Assembly: GCA_036446455.1 (NCBI GenBank)
Contig: JAZFSZ010000137.1
Span: 1 to 10,563, forward strand
Direction of reading: 5' to 3'
Length of the DNA stretch: 10,563 bases
Source: JAZFSZ01 sp036446455
GTDB taxonomy: Bacteria > Pseudomonadota > Gammaproteobacteria > Acidiferrobacterales > JAJDNE01
The translations under genes were made by a program, and so were the position numbers. Of this stretch, positions 7,188-10,563 are shown piece by piece; position 1 is the stretch's first letter, and each line of letters begins with the position of its first letter. The notes under the pieces were generated by a model that saw nothing but the letters and a program-made list of their open reading frames with translations, had not been told where the DNA came from and ran no database searches.

Positions 7188-9320
7188 ATGGCCACACCCC
7201 TCTTAAGTGCCGACGAACTGGAAGAACGGCTGTCCGCACACCTTGCCCCGGTCTTGTCGCCACAACGAAACATCCGCGAAACTGCCGTCGCCTTGTCCGC
7301 CTGCAGCAGGAAACAACAGCAATTTATTATGCACTGGAGCGAGGTCATCGCCAACACCAATGCGGAAATGAGTTATCAATTCGTGTTTCACGCGCCAGCA
7401 GCGATTGAAAAAATGCTGCTGGTCGATGTCGAGGCCTGGATTGCCGATGCCATGGACAGTTATGAAAACCACGGCCTTTTTGCCGGTGTGCGTGCACTGG
7501 AACGAGTTGAGGCCTTCGCCCATTCTGTGCAAGACGCAGCGGCGGCGGTTGACCTCGAGGAGGTCGTGGGCATGCTTACCATTTATATCAACGGTTTGGC
7601 TGGTCGGCATCTCGATATCACCGCCAACAAGCAAGCCTATACCGATAGCGAAACGGTGTATCTACCACGACGCTTCAACCGCTTTAATTCGGAAAAGCTC
7701 AATCGTTTGGCGTACAAGGCCACGGCGTCTTACCTGTGGGCGCAGAACTGGTACGGCTCCTTTCAGCTCGATGCCGAAGGAAAACATCTTGCAGAGCAGC
7801 TAACAAAATTCGATGACCCAAAAAAAGCGGTGGCATTGTTTGCTGCACTGGAAAACATTCGACTTCATGCCTGTGTGCAACGAGACTTGCCCGGGCTTTT
7901 TCACAACTGGCAAAAACTGCGACAGGAGCAGGGCCTGCCTCCGCACCCACCCCACTGGTCAACCCACGCCATTCGCTTGCAACCAGCCAATGCCACTGCC
8001 AGAACCAGCCTGGAGATATTACCCGAAGTGCTTGCTGATACGGTGCCGGAATCATTTTGTTACCAGGGAAAAATACTTGCCGATAAAGTTGCCGACGTGA
8101 TGGCGGTGCGCATTGAAACAGAGAAAGCAGCGTTGCAATCGGCACTGGATGAACTGCTGAATAAAACATCGCCGATAAGCAAAGCGGAGGAAAGTGAAAC
8201 CGCCGTGGCGGTTGGTCAGGTTGACGTCATGGTTTCTTCCTCACAGCAACCGCTTGGCCAGCTTGATATCGGGATTAATGTCGCTGGACATTCTATAGGC
8301 GTACCCCCCGAACTGGCAGCCCTGTTGCAGTCGATCCTGCAAGACCTCGGCGGCTTCCCCGCCGAGTACCTGGTTGCCGCCGGCGACAACAATCATGAGA
8401 CGCAAGGTATCCTCACAGGTATAAGTGACGACAATATGCCGCCAACAAAAGACATGCTCTTCTACCCGGAATGGGATTGCCGACGACACCAGTATCGTAA
8501 AAACTGGTGTGCCGTAAAAGTGCTCGACGTAGAACCAGTCGATGAGCCGTTTGTGGCAGAGACACTCAAAAAATATCATGGCGAAATGCAACACCTGCGC
8601 AAGGCCTTTGAAGCACTGCTGGGTGAAGACCGATTGATGAAACGGCAACCCGACGGTGATGACATTGATTTTGATGCCGTGGTCGCGGCCATGACCGACC
8701 TCGACATGGGCCGGGAGATGCCAGCGAATTTGTTTACCCGCGTGTGTCGCCTCGATCGCAATATCGCCGTCATGTTTATGGTAGACATGAGCGGTTCCAC
8801 CAAAGGCTGGGTCAACGATGCCGAACGCGAGGCGCTGGTATTGCTCTGCCAGGCGCTGGAAATTCTTGGGGATCGTTATGCCATTTACGGCTTCTCCGGC
8901 ATGACACGCAAGCGCTGCGCGCTTTATCGCGTTAAACAATTTGATGAACCCTACTCAACGGAGGTGGAACAACGTATTACCGGCATCAAGGCACAGGACT
9001 ATACCCGTATGGGTGTCTCTATTCGTCATTTGAGTAAATTGTTAAACGAGGTCGATGCGCGCACTAAACTGTTAATCACGCTATCTGACGGCAAACCCGA
9101 TGACTTCGACGGATATCGCGGCGAGTACGGCATCGAAGACACACGCAAGGCCCTGATCGAGGCCAAGCAACAAGGGATTCATCCCTTCTGCATCACCATT
9201 GACGACGAAGCGCGTGATTACCTTCCGCATATGTATGGTGCGGTGAATTACACCATTGTTAATGATATAAGGAAGTTACCGCTGAAGGTGGCGGAGGTTT
9301 ATCGTCGGTTGACTGTTTAG
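7188..9320 (+). CDS. cbbO: CbbO: von Willebrand A domain adaptor of the RuBisCO activase
   Basis: CbbO binds the CbbQ hexamer and is thought to recognise RuBisCO through its von Willebrand A domain, bridging the motor to its target. The 710-residue product has a long helical N-terminal region without recognisable motifs, then a C-terminal VWA domain with a full metal-ion-dependent adhesion site: D533-x-S535-G-S537, T606 and D634 in SDGKPDD. The stretch GIEDTRKALIEAKQQGIHPF and the ending are typical of the CbbO/NorD family. As I recall CbbO is usually a little longer (about 750-790 residues), NorD shorter, so this lies at the low end for CbbO. The ATG at 7188 is the first available start, an in-frame TGA lying one codon before it. 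It has no obvious Shine-Dalgarno sequence, suggesting coupling to cbbQ across the 18-nt gap. No T-rich terminator follows the stop. Confidence 0.88.
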   Translation: MATPLLSADELEERLSAHLAPVLSPQRNIRETAVALSACSRKQQQFIMHWSEVIANTNAEMSYQFVFHAPAAIEKMLLVDVEAWIADAMDSYENHGLFAGVRALERVEAFAHSVQDAAAAVDLEEVVGMLTIYINGLAGRHLDITANKQAYTDSETVYLPRRFNRFNSEKLNRLAYKATASYLWAQNWYGSFQLDAEGKHLAEQLTKFDDPKKAVALFAALENIRLHACVQRDLPGLFHNWQKLRQEQGLPPHPPHWSTHAIRLQPANATARTSLEILPEVLADTVPESFCYQGKILADKVADVMAVRIETEKAALQSALDELLNKTSPISKAEESETAVAVGQVDVMVSSSQQPLGQLDIGINVAGHSIGVPPELAALLQSILQDLGGFPAEYLVAAGDNNHETQGILTGISDDNMPPTKDMLFYPEWDCRRHQYRKNWCAVKVLDVEPVDEPFVAETLKKYHGEMQHLRKAFEALLGEDRLMKRQPDGDDIDFDAVVAAMTDLDMGREMPANLFTRVCRLDRNIAVMFMVDMSGSTKGWVNDAEREALVLLCQALEILGDRYAIYGFSGMTRKRCALYRVKQFDEPYSTEVEQRITGIKAQDYTRMGVSIRHLSKLLNEVDARTKLLITLSDGKPDDFDGYRGEYGIEDTRKALIEAKQQGIHPFCITIDDEARDYLPHMYGAVNYTIVNDIRKLPLKVAEVYRRLTV

Positions 9321-9339
9321 TTTTTTCTTCTTCCTTCTC

Positions 9340-9354
9340 CCGTCGGGAGGACGG
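9340..9354 (+). repeat. Hairpin with GGGAG loop just after cbbO
   Basis: CCGTC (9340-9344) and GACGG (9350-9354) pair around the loop GGGAG, 20 nt after the cbbO stop. CTCCC and GGGAG can pair instead in an overlapping form. The T-rich tract lies before the stem rather than after it, so this is not a standard terminator of cbbO. Confidence 0.4.
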
Positions 9355-9448
9355 CTGGAATGTGGGGTTGTTATCTGTCACTTCGAGACAACGATGCCGG
9401 TGGCTGCACCCGAGGGCATACCCTCACGTTGTTCGGTAACCGGCTGCA

Positions 9449-9486
9449 GGTTACTTCTTCTTTACTTGTCTAAAGAAGAAGTAACC
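9449..9486. repeat. 16-bp perfect hairpin with CTTGTC loop
   Basis: GGTTACTTCTTCTTTA (9449-9464) and TAAAGAAGAAGTAACC (9471-9486) are exact reverse complements around a 6-nt loop. From memory it resembles a hairpin of the form TTACTTTTCTTTGCTTG...AAAGAAAAGTAACC that recurs between genes in many proteobacteria. GTAACC at 9436-9441 could pair with the same GGTTAC (9449-9454), so two exclusive folds are possible. There is no T tract on either side. Confidence 0.7.
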
Positions 9487-9497
9487 AAGAAGACGAC

Positions 9498-9556
9498 GAA
9501 CAGGATGTTCTAGTGCCGTGGAGCACAGGGACGTGCGAGAGCGGCGCAGGACGCCG
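9498..9556 (+). repeat. Three tandem short hairpins with GGA in the loop
   Basis: GAACA-GGA-TGTTC (9498-9510), GCAC-AGGGAC-GTGC (9523-9536) and CGGCG-CAGGA-CGCCG (9542-9556) follow each other within 59 nt. Each exposes GGA in a small loop, the layout recognised by RNA-binding proteins of the CsrA/RsmA family. A GC-rich hairpin GGCGC-TACGC-GCGCC follows at 9563-9577. Stems are only 4-5 bp, so stability is uncertain and the regulatory reading is inference. Confidence 0.4.
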
Positions 9557-9738
9557 GGGACTGGCGCTACGCGCGCCCTCACCTTTCCTTGAAAAACCTC
9601 GACGCGAGCCTTTATGCCCTCGGGTGCAACTCACCGGCCAGATGTCGTTATCTCTCCATCTGGCTCGGGTTCAACAAAGAGCTCGCTATTCGGTTTTCTT
9701 CGTCAGACCTCGGCTACGCGACCAGAATGAGCTTGCGA

Positions 9739-9799
9739 GTTGCCCAGACCCGAAGGGTGGGGTATCCATAATGAACCCTGAAAGGGTTCTATGGGCAAC
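9739..9799. repeat. Possible three-way junction: 8-bp stem enclosing two GAA-loop hairpins
   Basis: GTTGCCCA (9739-9746) pairs with TGGGCAAC (9792-9799). Inside lie ACCC-GAA-GGGT (9748-9758) and GAACCCT-GAA-AGGGTTC (9773-9789). CCATA (9766-9770) can instead pair with TATGG (9790-9794) and lengthen the second hairpin to 12 bp with a 2-nt bulge, in competition with the outer stem. The symmetry is exact in each arm; expression is not shown. Confidence 0.5.
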
Positions 9800-9811
9800 G
9801 AAGTACTTAAT

Positions 9812-9830
9812 GAACTGCCCAAGGCAGTTC
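9812..9830. repeat. 8-bp perfect hairpin with CAA loop
   Basis: GAACTGCC (9812-9819) and GGCAGTTC (9823-9830) pair around CAA. The flanks (TGAAC before, GTTCTA after) echo the hairpin at 9773-9789 and, in part, the GGA hairpin at 9498. No T tract follows on either strand, so it does not look like a terminator of the ceramidase-like gene to its right. Confidence 0.55.
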
Positions 9831-9904
9831 TAAATGTCCACGGGATTAATTAACAGCGACTTCGAGAGAGTAGAGTACTCACTTTCAGAATTCCAACTCT
9901 TGCA

Positions 9905-10563
9905 TCAGGTGCAACTTCGTCGCTCGTATGAAACCAGTAAGATATATAAGCCAAACGCAACCACAACATGTTTAATGGAATGGCCGCTGATAATTCCTAG
10001 CCAGCTGTAAACTGCGCCATCAAACTGCTCAAATACCTTGGCGACAATATACGCCGTGAGCAGCAACCAATAAGCATTAACACCGCGGCAGCGTGAACTA
10101 AAACAAACAAGGATTACGGGTATTACAATAATTGGAAAAAACTGGACAAAGGCATAATACCTCAGGTCTCCGGCCCCCCGGAATTCACTAAAATGCCAGT
10201 AAATGACGGATGAAGCACCTGCTAATATGAACGGTAAAAGCAATGCTTTCCCGGCACGAGCAGAAATGAACTCACTGATAACAATTGAAAATAACGCCAT
10301 AAAAGCAATTGTCATAGGCAATCTGTCCCAAACCAGTGTTTGGTTATCAGGCCACAGATGATAGTAACCAGAGCCAAAGGCAACCAGTGATACGCCCAAA
10401 AACAATAATATATAAGAGATTTTAATATCTCCTATAACGTTCAGCGTTCCGGTCACAATAATCCTGTACAGCCCTATCACACCAACAATTAGAAACGGCA
10501 GATTCGATACGACATTCCAGAAATTCAGGATTGAAAATATCTTTCTGGAATCACTAAAACGAT
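9905..10563 (-). CDS. Alkaline (phyto)ceramidase-like membrane protein, CREST family (runs off right edge)
   Basis: This is an integral membrane protein with the signature of zinc-dependent hydrolases of the CREST superfamily, which includes alkaline ceramidases. A bacterial substrate is unknown. The frame is open from the right edge to the TGA at 9905, giving 218 visible residues; a GTG at 10480 is in frame but is not the start, because the preceding residues (NFWNVVSNLPFLIVG) are family-typical. The putative metal and catalytic residues are all present: S64 and H68 in GSGYYHLWPD, D79 in WDRLPM, and H194-x3-H198 in SGHSIKH. The S-H-D spacing (4 and 11) and the HxxxH equal those I recall for human ACER3. 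Six or seven hydrophobic segments are visible. The gene looks more AT-rich than its neighbours, and its end is convergent with cbbO across the repeat-rich region. Fold and active site are fairly sure, substrate not. Confidence 0.82.
   Translation of the reverse strand, partial: RFSDSRKIFSILNFWNVVSNLPFLIVGVIGLYRIIVTGTLNVIGDIKISYILLFLGVSLVAFGSGYYHLWPDNQTLVWDRLPMTIAFMALFSIVISEFISARAGKALLLPFILAGASSVIYWHFSEFRGAGDLRYYAFVQFFPIIVIPVILVCFSSRCRGVNAYWLLLTAYIVAKVFEQFDGAVYSWLGIISGHSIKHVVVAFGLYILLVSYERRSCT

Larger units (their letters stand above)
9385..9654. repeat. Long-range imperfect inverted repeat flanking about 190 nt
   Basis: The left arm is 9385-9420 and the right arm 9613-9654. The inner 16 bases pair perfectly (9405-9420 with 9613-9628; left arm TGCACCCGAGGGCATA). 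After a 2/3-nt internal loop, GCCGGTG (9396-9402) pairs with CACCGGC (9632-9638). GAGACAACG (9385-9393) then pairs with CGTTATCTC (9646-9654) with one mismatch. About 31 pairs result. The enclosed segment holds the 16-bp hairpin and the GGA-loop hairpins. The left arm also has local alternative folds: CGTTGT at 9427-9432 pairs with ACAACG at 9388-9393, and GAGGG/CCCTC pair at 9412-9425. The arms could be the ends of a small non-autonomous element or the closing stem of a structured RNA. Confidence 0.6.
9321..9904. other. 584-nt gene-free region rich in inverted repeats
   Basis: No reading frame here looks like a protein; the longest, about 106 codons on the plus strand, is low in family-like features and cut through by hairpins. 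The region contains one long-range inverted repeat, one 16-bp hairpin, several 5-bp hairpins with GGA in the loop, a possible three-way junction and an 8-bp hairpin, listed separately. It separates the convergent ends of cbbO (+) and the ceramidase-like gene (-). Neither gene shows a standard intrinsic terminator here: no hairpin is followed by a T run in the right direction. It may be a repeated extragenic element, a structured RNA, or both. Confidence 0.6.

Noticed and set aside
8241..8939. Open frame of about 232 codons on the minus strand
   Set aside because: It is antisense to cbbO, including its VWA domain, and has no recognisable features of its own.
6351..9320. NorQ/NorD (nitric oxide reductase accessory) instead of CbbQ/CbbO
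   Set aside because: The N-terminus of the ATPase, the length of the VWA protein and the absence of norCB favour CbbQO, although the families are related and a tree would be decisive.
9331..9354. Terminator for cbbO
   Set aside because: The hairpin follows rather than precedes the T-rich tract, so it does not fit an intrinsic terminator on the plus strand.
9513..9833. Open frame of about 106 codons on the plus strand
   Set aside because: The product is arginine- and proline-rich without motifs, and the DNA is made of inverted repeats that explain it better than coding.
1..10563. CRISPR array, tRNA or rRNA genes, transposase genes
   Set aside because: I saw no regularly spaced direct repeats, no tRNA cloverleaf or rRNA sequence, and no transposase reading frame in the window.

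Overview
The window reads as part of the chromosome of a chemolithoautotrophic sulfur-oxidising proteobacterium, most likely a gammaproteobacterium. This lineage call is inference from gene content: there is no rRNA or other phylogenetic marker here. One operon encodes a Qmo/Hdr-type flavin and iron-sulfur complex, the usual electron partner of dissimilatory APS reductase. The divergent operon encodes the two-part RuBisCO activase CbbQ/CbbO. Together these fit sulfite-to-APS oxidation feeding electrons to the quinone pool in a Calvin-cycle autotroph. Neither aprBA nor a RuBisCO gene is in the window.

Layout, left to right. 1-702 (-) is the N-terminal part of a sodium:solute symporter gene that runs off the left edge. 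703-1003 holds its leader and, for the operon to the right, a hairpin followed by an intrinsic terminator. 1004-6072 (-) is a tight four-gene operon transcribed in the order qmoA, qmoB, hdrC, hdrB, with gaps of 2, 11 and 16 nt. The soluble HdrC/HdrB pair stands where the classical membrane subunit QmoC would be. 6073-6350 is the divergent control region, with a candidate qmo promoter, two abutting palindromes in the qmo leader and a further dyad. 6351-9320 (+) is cbbQ-cbbO. 9321-9904 has no credible gene but is unusually rich in inverted repeats. 9905-10563 (-) is most of a membrane protein of the alkaline ceramidase (CREST) family that runs off the right edge.

How the genes fit together: QmoA and QmoB carry FAD and Fe-S centres; HdrC and HdrB would pass electrons on or perform a terminal step. 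CbbQ, an AAA+ motor, and CbbO, a von Willebrand A adaptor, remove inhibitory sugar phosphates from RuBisCO. The back-to-back arrangement puts an energy-generating sulfur module next to a CO2-fixation module, which could allow shared regulation.

I found no clearly new protein system. The parts most worth a second look are the non-coding block at about 9330-9840 (a long-range inverted repeat, a 16-bp perfect hairpin, several small hairpins with GGA in the loop, and a possible three-way junction), the missing membrane anchor in the Qmo operon, and the paired palindromes in the qmoA leader.
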